This document shows positions 18,271 through 27,012 of a stretch of DNA of 64,000 bases, piece by piece. Position 1 is the first letter of the stretch; every line of letters begins with the position of its first letter. Source of the DNA: Planctomycetota bacterium (GTDB lineage Bacteria; Planctomycetota; Planctomycetia; Gemmatales; Gemmataceae). The stretch covers positions 1 to 64,000 of the forward strand of contig VGXS01000012.1 in assembly GCA_016873225.1 (NCBI GenBank). The letters run 5' to 3'. A model generated the notes under the pieces. It did no database searches. It worked only from the letters and a program-made list of their open reading frames with translations, and was not told the DNA's origin. Both the position numbers and the translations under genes were made by a program.

Positions 18271-19062
18271 ATGAGTGAAGCCATGCGCTCTGGCAACCCT
18301 GTTTTGGTCCAAGGCCTGGGTTCGGCCCCGGCCCTTGGCCAATGGTCCGGCGCCGCCACGATGTCGGTTTCCGGAACCGCGATCAAGACCCTCGTGCTCC
18401 TCGGCCTGGTGCTGCTGACAGGCGGTTATTCGTTCTTCCGCACGCTGGATGCCGTGCGTGGATCGGGCGGCGACATCGTTGAAAGCCTCCAGCAGGTCCA
18501 ACTGCTCGCCGTTGGCGGCATGCTTGGCGGATTTGTGACTTGCCTTGTCATGTCCTCCGCCCCGAGCACCTCGCCTGTCGCGGCCCCGGTCTACGCCCTG
18601 TGCAAGGGTATGTTCCTCGGACTGTTTTCAGGTTTAGCCGAATCCCGCTTCCAAGGGATCGTCGCCCAGGCCGTGCTGCTCAGCCTGGCTGTTCTGGGAC
18701 TGATGCTGTTCCTCTACACCAACGGCACCCTGAGGGCCACTCCCGCCCTCACCAAGGGCATCATGGTCGCCACGCTCGCCATCTTCGCCGTTTACATGGC
18801 CACGATGATCATGGGCTTTTTCGGCATGCGGATTCCCTATATCCACGAATCCGGTCCCATCGGCATCGGATTCTCCCTCTTCGTCGTTGGCTTGGCCGCC
18901 TTCAACTTCATCCTCGACTTCGACTCGATCGAGCAGGGGGCCCAGGCCGGCGCTCCGAAGTACATGGAGTGGTACTGCGGGTTTGGCCTTCTGGTCACGC
19001 TGCTCTGGTTGTATGTAGAAATTCTCAGGTTGCTCATGAAATTCAACAGCAACCGCAACTGA
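18271..19062 (+). CDS. Bax inhibitor-1 / YccA family membrane protein
   Basis: A 263-residue integral membrane protein of the BI-1/YccA family. The ATG at 18271 is chosen because GGAG lies ten bases upstream; the GTG at 18232 adds an unlike leader. A soluble N-terminus (RSGNPVLVQGLGSAPALG) precedes about seven hydrophobic segments, beginning IKTLVLLGLVLLTGGYSF. The conserved region FILDFDSIEQGAQAGAPKYMEWYCGFGLLVTLLWLYVEIL closes the protein; its aspartate pair is the pH-sensitive site of this family's calcium leak channels. It is a single gene, with a strong terminator right after it. Confidence 0.9.
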   Translation: MSEAMRSGNPVLVQGLGSAPALGQWSGAATMSVSGTAIKTLVLLGLVLLTGGYSFFRTLDAVRGSGGDIVESLQQVQLLAVGGMLGGFVTCLVMSSAPSTSPVAAPVYALCKGMFLGLFSGLAESRFQGIVAQAVLLSLAVLGLMLFLYTNGTLRATPALTKGIMVATLAIFAVYMATMIMGFFGMRIPYIHESGPIGIGFSLFVVGLAAFNFILDFDSIEQGAQAGAPKYMEWYCGFGLLVTLLWLYVEILRLLMKFNSNRN

Positions 19063-19090
19063 CGCGCCAGGCGCTCAATCCAACCCATGG

Positions 19091-19121
19091 CGGGCCGGCA
19101 TCAAGCCGGCCCGTTTCTTTT
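19091..19121 (+). terminator. Rho-independent terminator of the BI-1 gene, inside the DUF1499 3' end
   Basis: CGGGCCGGC (19091-19099), loop ATCAA, GCCGGCCCG (19105-19113), then TTTCTTTTC. The perfect nine-base-pair GC stem plus T tract is a textbook terminator for the plus-strand gene. Its second arm also encodes the last residues (NGPA) and stop of the convergent DUF1499 gene. Confidence 0.85.
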
Positions 19122-19586
19122 CAGCGCGGCTTCCCATCGCCTGCGCAGGTGTTCCACCCTGGCCCGATTCACGCCAAGGTCGGAATGCCCGGCCCTCGAC
19201 GCCGACCGCACCTCCACCAACCCGTGTGGAGCGTCCACCAGGAACTCAATGTCATCAATGAACCTGAACAGTAAACTTCGGCATTCGAAACGAATGTAGG
19301 GGCCGTCACGCTGAACCAATGTTGATCGCGGATGCCCCGCCATCATTCTTTCAATGAGGTCAATCGCCTCAGCCTGCCCCATCGGACAGGAAAAAGGCGC
19401 GATGTGGTGCGAAGGCCTGGGATCCGAAGAGGAAACGGCATTCGGCTTGTCAGGACAGGGTTGCAAACCTTCCGGGCCTCCCAATCCTGCGGGAGGCGGG
19501 GAAAACCATCGAAAGCCAAGCATGACAAGGCACAAGGAGGCCAGCGAAACACCGGCAATGATGAGCACTTGGACAATCGGATGCAT
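19101..19586 (-). CDS. DUF1499 protein with N-terminal membrane anchor
   Basis: A 161-residue protein. An N-terminal hydrophobic segment (IVQVLIIAGVSLASLCLVML, residues 4-23) is followed by a Pro/Gly-rich linker and a DUF1499 domain (residues about 70-155). The DUF1499 signature is clear: FRFIDDIEFLVDAPHG, VEVRSASRAGHSDLGVNR, ARVEHLRRRW. The family's function is unknown. The gene converges on the BI-1 gene, and its stop lies within that gene's terminator. A hairpin (19593-19630) separates it from the lipoprotein gene upstream on the same strand. Confidence 0.85.
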   Translation of the reverse strand: MHPIVQVLIIAGVSLASLCLVMLGFRWFSPPPAGLGGPEGLQPCPDKPNAVSSSDPRPSHHIAPFSCPMGQAEAIDLIERMMAGHPRSTLVQRDGPYIRFECRSLLFRFIDDIEFLVDAPHGLVEVRSASRAGHSDLGVNRARVEHLRRRWEAALKRNGPA

Positions 19587-19592
19587 GGAACA

Positions 19593-19630
19593 ACCTCCCG
19601 GCCTTGGTCAGCATGACCCCGGCGGGAGGT
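19593..19630 (-). terminator. hairpin between the small lipoprotein and DUF1499 genes
   Basis: ACCTCCCGGC (19593-19602) and GGCGGGAGGT (19621-19630) form a ten-base arm with one mismatch around an 18-base loop. It follows the lipoprotein gene and ends seven bases before the DUF1499 start. It could act as an attenuating terminator or mask the ribosome binding site; no T tract is present. Confidence 0.45.
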
Positions 19631-19658
19631 CGGTACAACCGGATTTGCTGCCGAAGTT

Positions 19659-19886
19659 TCAGCGGCCGGGAACGGCGCCGGGCGCCGGACGGGCCGCGAT
19701 CTCTTCCTGCTGGGCCAATTCACGGGTATGGGCGAAAGGAGGACTGGGGGGAATATACTGGGGGGGATGTTCCAGGTACATCGCCGAAGGCAATGTCATG
19801 CCGCCCACATGGGTTTGGCATCCGGACATGGCTGGAGCGGCAACCGCCAAGCCCAACCCAAGCCACATGATTGCTTTCCGTGCCAT
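19659..19886 (-). CDS. small planctomycete lipoprotein
   Basis: A 75-residue predicted lipoprotein. The ATG at 19886 is chosen: GAGGTG lies six bases upstream, and it gives a compact signal (ARKAIMWLGLGLAVAAPAMS) with lipobox MSGC, so Cys22 would be acylated. The mature part is short and proline-rich: LPSAMYLEHPPQYIPPSPPF then THTRELA-like HTRELAQQEEIAARPAPG. The LPSxxYLxHPPQYxPPSPPF pattern recurs, in my memory, in other planctomycetes as an uncharacterised small protein. It is divergent from the HELYH peptidase gene. Function unknown. Confidence 0.72.
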   Translation of the reverse strand: MARKAIMWLGLGLAVAAPAMSGCQTHVGGMTLPSAMYLEHPPQYIPPSPPFAHTRELAQQEEIAARPAPGAVPGR

Positions 19887-20002
19887 GGCACACCTCGGGA
19901 AATCATCCGCACCGGCTTGCACCGGAAGTGAGTCTTTGGAAAATATCGGCGATGCGGATGACTCGGCTTGAGCCGATCTTTCCGATGATTCAGGTTATTT
20001 CG

Positions 20003-20713
20003 ATGAATTCCCCGCTGCCTCTCATTTTCCACTGGGGAACCGGCCCGGGACGAAGGGCCCTGAGGCGTCGCTGCCTCAAGGCGCTATCGGAACCGCTGCT
20101 TCCGGCGCCGCCGTGGCGAGAAACCGGGCCCATCGACCAACCATTTGATTTTTGCCATGCGATGAACCGCTTGGTGGGAGCCATCGGCGAGGGTTGTCCC
20201 GAATTCCAACATGTCGATTCATCGCGCATTTTGGTCGGCGTCAGTTTCGCTCGCGCCACAACCCGTTACGGACTGCAGGCGCGGGTCACCCCCCTGCGAT
20301 TTCCCAACGGCGGCATCCATGTGGATCGGGACGGGCGCTCGTATCAGGTGCAAAGGCATCAGGTTGACGGGGTGGAAATGCTCTACCACCTGACTTTTTG
20401 CCTTCCCCGGTTCATGGACCAATCGTTCGACGAGAAAATGGTCACCATTTTTCACGAACTTTATCACATCCATCCGAGGTTCAACGGCGACCTCAGGCGC
20501 CATCCCGGCCGTTGCCATGCCCACACCGGCAGCCAATCGAGGTACGATGCGCACATGGCGGCCTTGGCGCGTATCTGGCTCGCGGGGAAGCCCGACCCGT
20601 CGCTGACGGCTTTTTTGCGCATGAGCTTCAACCAGCTTGCCCATCGCCATGGCGGTATTGTCGGGGTGGTGTTGCCCCGGCCAAGGCTGGTGCCCGTCGC
20701 GACAGCCTCCTAG
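20003..20713 (+). CDS. putative zinc metallopeptidase (HELYH) of unknown family
   Basis: A 236-residue soluble protein with a gluzincin-like motif [17 protein letters not shown] (His151, Glu152, His155). The start is uncertain: the ATG at 20003 has a weak AGG nearby, while ATGs at 19952, 19958 and 19985 are in frame. The N-terminal half ([40 protein letters not shown]) and the segment around [20 protein letters not shown] are not ones I can name. No signal peptide or membrane helix is seen. A third zinc ligand could be the His residues in [20 protein letters not shown] just downstream. It ends 37 bases before the dehydratase gene. Confidence 0.75.
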   Translation: MNSPLPLIFHWGTGPGRRALRRRCLKALSEPLLPAPPWRETGPIDQPFDFCHAMNRLVGAIGEGCPEFQHVDSSRILVGVSFARATTRYGLQARVTPLRFPNGGIHVDRDGRSYQVQRHQVDGVEMLYHLTFCLPRFMDQSFDEKMVTIFHELYHIHPRFNGDLRRHPGRCHAHTGSQSRYDAHMAALARIWLAGKPDPSLTAFLRMSFNQLAHRHGGIVGVVLPRPRLVPVATAS

Positions 20714-20750
20714 CGGCGTTCCACCCGAAGGAACCAACAGACTGGAAGTC

Positions 20751-22691
20751 ATGGCCATGATTCTCGATGAACTCTCAGGAACGCCCGCCGATTGGAACAT
20801 CAAGCCGACGGGCAAGGGCCCGGATGGTTCCCTTCCCCTGACACCCGAATTGCTCCTCAAGTCTCCCAGCGGCGACCTTTTCGGCTGGACCCAGAACGCC
20901 GGAATGGGCTGGAAAGCCGGCCAGATGGGTCGTCCCGAATTCCTGGTGCTGAGCACGGCGGGAGGAATCCGCAACCCGGACGGCAGTCCAGCCGCCCTTG
21001 GTTACCACACCGGACATTGGGAAGTGATCCTTCAGGTGCGCGCCGCGGCCGAGGAATTCACCCGGCTGGGAGCCATACCGTTCGCCGGCTTCGTCTCGGA
21101 CCCCTGCGACGGACGCACGCAAGGCACCACCGGCATGATGGACAGCCTTCCTTACCGCAACGACGCCGCCATGGTGCTGCGGCGGCTAGCGCGCAGCCTG
21201 CCGACGCGGCGCGGCGTGATGGGGGTCGCGACCTGCGACAAGGGACTGCCGGCCATGATGATGGCCCTGGCCGGTTGCCGCGACCTGCCCACTGTCATCG
21301 TCCCCGGGGGGGTCACCCTTCCCGCCGAGGACGCCGAGGATGCCGGCAAGGTTCAAACCATCGGCGCCCGTTTTTCCCACGGGCTCATCAGCCTCGAGGA
21401 TGCCGCGGCGATGGGCTGCCGCGCCTGCGGGTCCCCCGGCGGAGGTTGCCAATTCCTGGGAACCGCGGCCACGGCGCAGGTGGTGGCCGAGGCCCTCGGT
21501 CTCACCCTGCCCCATGCGGCGCTCGCTCCCTCGGGCCAGCCTGTCTGGCTGGGTCTCGCGCGCGACTCGGCCCGCGCCCTGACCGCCAACGCCAAGGCCG
21601 GCCTGCTCACCCGCGACATTATCACGCCCGGGGCCATTCGCAACGCCATGGCCGTGCATGCCGCCTTCGGCGGCTCAACAAACCTACTGCTTCACATCCC
21701 AGCGATCGCGTTCGCCGCGGGTGTCGCCCGTCCCTCCGTGGAAGACTGGATCGCCATCAACCGTCGCGTTCCACGGTTGGTCGACGCCCTGCCCAACGGG
21801 CCTGTCGGCCATCCCACGGTGAGGGTGTTTCAGGCCGGCGGGGTTCCCGAGGTGATGCTTCACCTGCGGTCGCTTGGACTTCTCGACCTCGATCAGCGCA
21901 CCGTTTCAGGCGCCACATGGGGCGAAGTGCTGTCGTGGTGGGAGGGAAGCGCCCGCCGCCGGCACATGCGCGACGCCCTGGCCGCGGGTGGCATCGATCC
22001 CTCAACCGTCATTTATTCTCCCGAACGCGCGCGCCAGGCCGGCCTCACGGCCACCGTTGTCTTTCCCCGGGGCAATCTCGCCCCGGAAGGCTCCGTCATC
22101 AAGGCGACCGCCATCGACCCGTCGGTCGTGGGCAGGGATGGAATTTACCGGCACACGGGACCGGCCAAGGTTTTCGTCGGGGAACCCGCCGCCATCGCCG
22201 CCATCAAGCAGGGCATGATCAAGCCCGGCGACACCATGGTTCTGATCGGGCGCGGCCCGCTTGGTTCGGGCATGGAGGAAACCTACCAGGTGACATCCGC
22301 CCTCAAGCACCTGCCCTTCGGCAAGCAGGTCGCCCTGGTCACCGACGCCCGCTTTTCAGGGGTTTCCACGGGCGCTTGCATCGGGCACGTCGGCCCCGAG
22401 GCCCTCGCCGGAGGCCCGATCGGCAGGATCCGCGATGGCGATTCCGTCCGAATCGTCATCGACCGCGAACGCCTCGAGGGAACGCTCGATCTCCTCGGTT
22501 CCGACGGGACCGAAACAGCGGGTTCCGCCCTGTTGGCTTCGCGAGGCCCGTACCCCGGGCTTGCGCCCGACCCCGCCCTGCCGGACGATACCCGTCTATG
22601 GGCCGTGCTGCAGCAGGCTGGTGGCGGAATGTGGGGCGGATGCGTTTACGACCCCGACGCGATCGCGCGAAAGCTGGGCCTGATGACCTGA
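20751..22691 (+). CDS. YjhG/YagF-type sugar-acid (D-xylonate) dehydratase, IlvD/Edd family
   Basis: A 646-residue IlvD/Edd-family dehydratase most like the YjhG/YagF branch in length and layout. That branch converts D-xylonate to 2-keto-3-deoxy-D-xylonate. An iron-sulfur cluster is expected from Cys residues in [27 protein letters not shown] and [10 protein letters not shown]. Further family blocks are [30 protein letters not shown] and [25 protein letters not shown] lies four bases before the ATG at 20751, and a second ATG is at 20757. An MFS transporter gene follows 28 bases later. The precise aldonate is an inference from family resemblance. Confidence 0.87.
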   Translation: MAMILDELSGTPADWNIKPTGKGPDGSLPLTPELLLKSPSGDLFGWTQNAGMGWKAGQMGRPEFLVLSTAGGIRNPDGSPAALGYHTGHWEVILQVRAAAEEFTRLGAIPFAGFVSDPCDGRTQGTTGMMDSLPYRNDAAMVLRRLARSLPTRRGVMGVATCDKGLPAMMMALAGCRDLPTVIVPGGVTLPAEDAEDAGKVQTIGARFSHGLISLEDAAAMGCRACGSPGGGCQFLGTAATAQVVAEALGLTLPHAALAPSGQPVWLGLARDSARALTANAKAGLLTRDIITPGAIRNAMAVHAAFGGSTNLLLHIPAIAFAAGVARPSVEDWIAINRRVPRLVDALPNGPVGHPTVRVFQAGGVPEVMLHLRSLGLLDLDQRTVSGATWGEVLSWWEGSARRRHMRDALAAGGIDPSTVIYSPERARQAGLTATVVFPRGNLAPEGSVIKATAIDPSVVGRDGIYRHTGPAKVFVGEPAAIAAIKQGMIKPGDTMVLIGRGPLGSGMEETYQVTSALKHLPFGKQVALVTDARFSGVSTGACIGHVGPEALAGGPIGRIRDGDSVRIVIDRERLEGTLDLLGSDGTETAGSALLASRGPYPGLAPDPALPDDTRLWAVLQQAGGGMWGGCVYDPDAIARKLGLMT

Positions 22692-22719
22692 TCGTTCTGG
22701 AACGGATGACGAGGCGGAC

Positions 22720-23994
22720 ATGCTGAAATTGAAATTGTTCATCCTGATGGTGCTCCAGTTGTTCATCTGGGGCGCCTGGTTGCCGGTGATTTTCGGCTAT
22801 TTGGGGAACCCGCCGCTCAGCTTCAGCGAAACACAGCAGTCGTGGGTTCTCAACGCCTTTGCCATCGGGTCGTTCGCGGCGATGTTCTTCAGCACGCCGT
22901 TCGCCGACCGCATGTTCCCCGCTGAAAAGTTCCTTGCCGCCAGCCACCTGATCGGCGGCGGCAGCATCCTCGCACTCACCTGGGTGAGCGACTTCAACAC
23001 CTTCTTCCTGCTCATGCTGGTGCACTGCCTGGCGTATGTGCCCACCCTGTCCATCGCCAACGGCCTGGCGTTCAGCCACCTCACCGATGCCAAGGGCGAA
23101 TTCGGCCCGGTCCGCATGGGTGGAACCGTCGGCTGGATCCTCGCCTCTTGGCCCTTGTTTTTCATTCTCCAAGGGGTTCCCAAGGAAAATGAGATGGCCG
23201 CCAAGGCGAATGTGTTCCTCATCGCCGGCGTCGCCGAGATCGCCTTGGCCTTCTTCTGCCTGTCGCTGCCCCACACGCCGCCCAAGAAGGGCGATGGAAC
23301 CCAGCCGTTCCTGCTGTTCCTCGAATCGTTCAAGCTGCTCAAGCATCCGTTCATCGCCGTGCTGTTCATCGTCACTTTCATCGACGCCGCCGTCCACCAA
23401 TGCTTCTTCATCTGGACCGACACCTTCCTCGTGAAGCGGGTCGAGATCGACGCCAAGTGGATCATGCCGATCATGAGCATCGGCCAAGTCGCCGAGATCG
23501 GCACCATGGCCGTGCTCGGCTTCTTCCTCAAGAACCTGGGATGGAAGCTGACCATGACTTTCGGCATCCTCGGCCACTTCGTCCGCTTCGGCGTTTTCGC
23601 GCTCATGCCCGACAACGCCCCCCTCGTGATCGCCATCAACATCCTCCACGGGGTCTGCTACGCCTTCTTCTTCGCCACCGTGTACATCTTCGTGGACGAG
23701 TTCTTCCCCAAGTCGATGCGCTCCACGGCCCAGGGCATGTTCAACTTCCTGATCTTCGGCATGGGGCCCTTCGTCGGCAACTTCGTCTGGCCGATGACCA
23801 AGCAACTCGCCCCGCTTTCGGACAAGGGCGACATCCTTGATTACCGGAATATCTTTCTCGCGCCGGCGGGCACCGCCCTTGCCGCGGCGGCGATCCTGTT
23901 CATCTTCTTCCGCGTGCCCGACCGATACGGCCACGAACTGCCCGCCGACCGCAAGGAAGGCGAGGGCGACGAGGTGTTTGGAAAGGCCGTCTGA
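22720..23994 (+). CDS. MFS transporter, nucleoside:H+ symporter (NupG-like) family
   Basis: A 424-residue inner-membrane transporter with about 12 helices. The opening MLKLKLFILMVLQLFIWGAW and NPPLSFSETQQSWVLNAFAIGSF region match the NHS family of the major facilitator superfamily. The cytoplasmic signature after helix 4 (SHLTDAKGEFGPVRMGGTVG) is clear. Planctomycetes carry many NHS-like genes, and their substrates are mostly unproven. It sits between the sugar-acid dehydratase and a Tat-exported amidase-like gene, so it may import a sugar acid or nucleoside. The short C-terminal tail is hydrophilic (RKEGEGDEVFGKAV). Confidence 0.88.
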   Translation: MLKLKLFILMVLQLFIWGAWLPVIFGYLGNPPLSFSETQQSWVLNAFAIGSFAAMFFSTPFADRMFPAEKFLAASHLIGGGSILALTWVSDFNTFFLLMLVHCLAYVPTLSIANGLAFSHLTDAKGEFGPVRMGGTVGWILASWPLFFILQGVPKENEMAAKANVFLIAGVAEIALAFFCLSLPHTPPKKGDGTQPFLLFLESFKLLKHPFIAVLFIVTFIDAAVHQCFFIWTDTFLVKRVEIDAKWIMPIMSIGQVAEIGTMAVLGFFLKNLGWKLTMTFGILGHFVRFGVFALMPDNAPLVIAINILHGVCYAFFFATVYIFVDEFFPKSMRSTAQGMFNFLIFGMGPFVGNFVWPMTKQLAPLSDKGDILDYRNIFLAPAGTALAAAAILFIFFRVPDRYGHELPADRKEGEGDEVFGKAV

Positions 23995-24020
23995 CATCCG
24001 GCACCCGCTGGAGGCCGAAC

Positions 24021-25499
24021 ATGCGCCGGAAAACCGATCGACGCGAATGGCTGGGCGCCACCACGGCGGGTTCCATCGTCGCCGGTGCCATGGCCGGCGG
24101 CGCCCCACCGGCACAAAATGCCATCGCCTTGGAAAACCGCGGGCAGGGCACCGCGGGCTGGCAGCTTAATTACGCCCGGTTCGATCCCTCGGCCAAATAC
24201 CGCTCGTCGCTGATCGAGGGATACTCCTCGCGCACCAGCGTGCGGCCCGGCCAGGCGCTGTCATTCTGCGTCAGCGTCCAGAAACCCGGCCCCGTGACGA
24301 TCGACATTTACCGCCTGGGCCATTACCAAGGCCTCGGTGGCCGGCACATGACCCGCCTGGGGCCCTTTGATTCGAGGCCCCAGCCCACCCCGCCGGTGGG
24401 TCCCATGCGCCTGCGGCGGTGCCAGTGGGAACCCGCCTGCGAGTTCCGCGTGCCGGCCGACTGGACCTCGGGAGTGTACCTGGGCAAGCTGTCCGCCGGG
24501 CACCACAGGTACCAAAGCTACATCATCTTCATCGTCACCGACGACAGGCCCTCGGAAATCCTCTTCCAGTGCAGCACCAACACCTGGCAGGCCTACAACA
24601 AGTGGCCCGAGACGCACTCGCTGTACGACAACGACCGCCCCGACAGGAAGCCTCTTGTCTCGGGCGTGCGCGCGTCGTTTGATCGCCCGTACGCCAAGTA
24701 TCCCCAGGTGGTGGATCATCCGCTTTCCCTGGGTTCAGGCGAATTCCTCCTTTGGGAATTCCCGTTCGCGTTCTGGCTCGAACAGCACGGTTACGATGTC
24801 CGCTACTGCGCCAACGAGGATGTCGACGCGGGCGGAGCCGATTTCATCGCCAAGTCGCGGGCGTTCCTGTCCGTCGGGCACGACGAATACTGGACCCGGA
24901 AGCAGTACGATTCCTGCCTTGAGGCGGTCAGGCGTGGCGTGAACTTCGGATTTTTCAGCGGCAACTCGGTCTGCTTTGTCATCGACTCGCCGGAACCCCG
25001 CGTGATCGAGCGCGTCGGCCGCTACGGCGGCATCCGGCCGGGAGAGGAACGGCACATGGCCGACCTTCCCGTTCAGGCGCCCACCGAGGCGGCCCTCATC
25101 GGCGCCCAGACAGTCTCGCCCTTCAACGGCTCGGGCGACTGGACGGTGACCAACCCGGCCCATTGGATCTTCGAGGGCACGGGCATGAAAAAAGGCGATT
25201 GCATCGCCGGGCTTGTGGGCTGGGAGTTCCATGGCGACCCCGCGCCGATTCCCGGCTTGGAGGTGGTGGCCGCCGGAACCACGATCAATGGAGGGCTCGC
25301 GCCATCCCATTACGAGGCCACCATCTACCCCGGCCCCAAGGGGAACACGGTCTTCAATGCCAGCACCATTTTCTGGGCCATGGGGCTGAGTTCCCCGCCC
25401 GGGCACATCCTTCCGTTCGTGCACGACGGAAGGCCGCTGGGGCCCGATCCAAGGGTCCAGAAAATCACATCGAACCTGCTGGCCCGATGGCGGCGATGA
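24021..25499 (+). CDS. N,N-dimethylformamidase large-subunit-like exported protein
   Basis: A 492-residue protein with a Tat-type leader (MRRKTDRREWLGATTAGSIV). The body matches the C-terminal domain of the N,N-dimethylformamidase beta subunit: IDIYRLGHYQGLGGRHM, YIIFIVTDDRPSEILFQC, TWQAYNKWPE, the YCANEDVDAGG segment, and SVGHDEYWTRKQYDS. FFSGNSVCFVIDSPEPRV and the closing FNASTIFWAMGLSSP also agree. True DMFase is a cytoplasmic iron enzyme, whereas this homologue seems exported, so it may have another amide or non-catalytic role. It starts 26 bases after the MFS gene. Confidence 0.8.
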   Translation: MRRKTDRREWLGATTAGSIVAGAMAGGAPPAQNAIALENRGQGTAGWQLNYARFDPSAKYRSSLIEGYSSRTSVRPGQALSFCVSVQKPGPVTIDIYRLGHYQGLGGRHMTRLGPFDSRPQPTPPVGPMRLRRCQWEPACEFRVPADWTSGVYLGKLSAGHHRYQSYIIFIVTDDRPSEILFQCSTNTWQAYNKWPETHSLYDNDRPDRKPLVSGVRASFDRPYAKYPQVVDHPLSLGSGEFLLWEFPFAFWLEQHGYDVRYCANEDVDAGGADFIAKSRAFLSVGHDEYWTRKQYDSCLEAVRRGVNFGFFSGNSVCFVIDSPEPRVIERVGRYGGIRPGEERHMADLPVQAPTEAALIGAQTVSPFNGSGDWTVTNPAHWIFEGTGMKKGDCIAGLVGWEFHGDPAPIPGLEVVAAGTTINGGLAPSHYEATIYPGPKGNTVFNASTIFWAMGLSSPPGHILPFVHDGRPLGPDPRVQKITSNLLARWRR

Positions 25500-25552
25500 T
25501 CGCGGATTATTGACCGGGGCCGGCGATCAGGCGCAAGGCCTCGACCGACAAG

Positions 25553-26116
25553 TCAGATCTTCCCTTCGCGGCCAAGCTGGTGGAAGTAGTGCTCCACCTT
25601 GTCCTGGTTCTCCAGGAGCCAGTCAATCGAAGGCTCGCGATTCATCGCCTTGGCGAGAACCTTCACCGTGGCCTCGCGGTGGACGCGGAAAAGCTCGTCA
25701 TGATTGATCTTCTTGGGTGACAGCTTGAGGACCGACGGATCCAGCCACACCGAGTAGATGATTCCCAGTTCCTCGGCCTTCGACTTGGGAATGATCCCCT
25801 GCCTGACGGCATCAAGCACCCCGTGGGCGATTCCCGCCTGAACCGTGCCCATCAAAATGCCGGTGTACCTCGAGTTGTCCACGGTCACCTTGCTCACCAT
25901 GAGCGTGGCGGGCTTCACCTGCGCGTCGGAATTGAGGATGGCGAACACGCGGGTATGGCCCTTCACCTGGTCGCCCACCAGCGTGGCCAACGCGGTTCCC
26001 ACAGGGCCGTCGAGTTCGCCGATCACGATTTCGGGTTCGGCGCACAGGTAGGCGTCGTCGCCTTCAACCAGGGCCTCGGCGGTTCGCAGGCCGATCCGTT
26101 CCGTTTTCTTCGCCAT
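25553..26116 (-). CDS. Fae-like protein (formaldehyde-activating-enzyme family), catalytic His replaced
   Basis: A 187-residue cytoplasmic protein. The ATG at 26116 is chosen (AGGAG eight bases upstream); the open frame continues upstream without a better start. It aligns along its length with Fae, which condenses formaldehyde with tetrahydromethanopterin: EALVEGDDAYLCAEPEIVIG, KPATLMVSKVTVDNSR, AQAG-type VQAGIAHGVLDAVRQGIIP and HREATVKVLAKAMNREP. Fae's active-site histidine in AHIDLIIG corresponds here to Glu27 (AEPEIVIG), so the classic reaction may be lost. It is the last gene of a five-gene overlapping operon with an exported hydrolase and a lactonase-type propeller. The function may be that of a Fae paralog, not C1 entry. 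Confidence 0.8.
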   Translation of the reverse strand: MAKKTERIGLRTAEALVEGDDAYLCAEPEIVIGELDGPVGTALATLVGDQVKGHTRVFAILNSDAQVKPATLMVSKVTVDNSRYTGILMGTVQAGIAHGVLDAVRQGIIPKSKAEELGIIYSVWLDPSVLKLSPKKINHDELFRVHREATVKVLAKAMNREPSIDWLLENQDKVEHYFHQLGREGKI

Positions 26117-26142
26117 GCTGATTCTCCTTGGGTGGGGGTTGC

Positions 26143-27012
26143 TCAATCCTTGCCCGTGACCGGCTTGAACGCGAAGGGCTTGCCACCCAGCACCTGGTCG
26201 GAGGTGATGGTCGGGCAGACCGCCTTTTCCAAGTGCTCGATGAACAACTCGGTTCCCCTGTGGTGCGACACCATCGGGGCGCGCGCGGGATTGTACATGC
26301 TGTCCGTCAGGTCTCGCACCAGCACCGCGTTCTTGCCGTTCTTCGACAATTGCCTCAGCCCGAAAGGCCTGCCGGCCACGCACATGTTCACATGCACGCC
26401 CACCAGCGCGACATTCCTGATGCCCCGCTCCTCGAGGAGGTTCCAGACCTCGGTTCCCGAGTCGGTGATGGCGTCGCGATCCTGGTCGATCTTGAGGACA
26501 TCGATCTGCCGGGTCCAGGGCGCGCGGGGATTCAGACCCTTGGCCTTGAGTTCGGCGGCCCAGGCGGCATGTTCGGCCGGGTCGTCATCCTCGCCGCCAT
26601 CGGATTGGTCGATGGGGTACTTGAGCTTTTCCTCTGCGGGAATGCTCTTGCACCAGGCGCCGATCCCCTCGGGCAGGTTGGGCGCCTTGGCCGCGGCCTG
26701 GGCGCGCTTGCGGGCCGGCGTGTCGGCGTAGGGCTTCATGCAGTCGCTGGGGGAGTGGATGATCAGCGCGCCGGCGTCGCGGCAACGCGTCAGGAACTCG
26801 TTCACGCGCGGCGCCATTTCCTTTTCCCGCCTCACGGCGTTGAGGCAATGGTGCAGGTCCCACATGTCGCAGACGATCACCGCCATCCCCTTGGGATTCC
26901 AGGTTTCCTTGCGGGTCACGACCGTGCCGTCGGCCGTCCGGGACCGCAGGGTCACTTGGAAGGGATCCGCGCCCGGTACGGCGAACAAAGCCATGAGAAG
27001 AACCGGACTCAT
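26143..27012 (-). CDS. exported isochorismatase-family cysteine hydrolase
   Basis: A 289-residue isochorismatase-fold protein. The ATG at 27012 overlaps the upstream stop (ATGA) and gives a signal-like N-terminus (MSPVLLMALFAVPGA), so export is likely. The triad is Asp49 (VIVCDMWD), a lysine probably in DVLKID, and Cys211 (VGVHVNMCVAGRPFGL). Compared with the cytoplasmic paralog at 4.6 kb it has a large insertion around residues 95-175 (QSDGGEDDDPAEHAAWAAEL). Planctomycetes often carry exported members with this long insertion. The substrate is unknown. The Fae-like gene starts 26 bases downstream. Confidence 0.85.
   Translation of the reverse strand: MSPVLLMALFAVPGADPFQVTLRSRTADGTVVTRKETWNPKGMAVIVCDMWDLHHCLNAVRREKEMAPRVNEFLTRCRDAGALIIHSPSDCMKPYADTPARKRAQAAAKAPNLPEGIGAWCKSIPAEEKLKYPIDQSDGGEDDDPAEHAAWAAELKAKGLNPRAPWTRQIDVLKIDQDRDAITDSGTEVWNLLEERGIRNVALVGVHVNMCVAGRPFGLRQLSKNGKNAVLVRDLTDSMYNPARAPMVSHHRGTELFIEHLEKAVCPTITSDQVLGGKPFAFKPVTGKD

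Noticed and set aside
22456..24114. A 552-codon minus-strand open frame
   Set aside because: It is antisense to the dehydratase and MFS genes and reads as repetitive His/Glu/Gly sequence with no domain.
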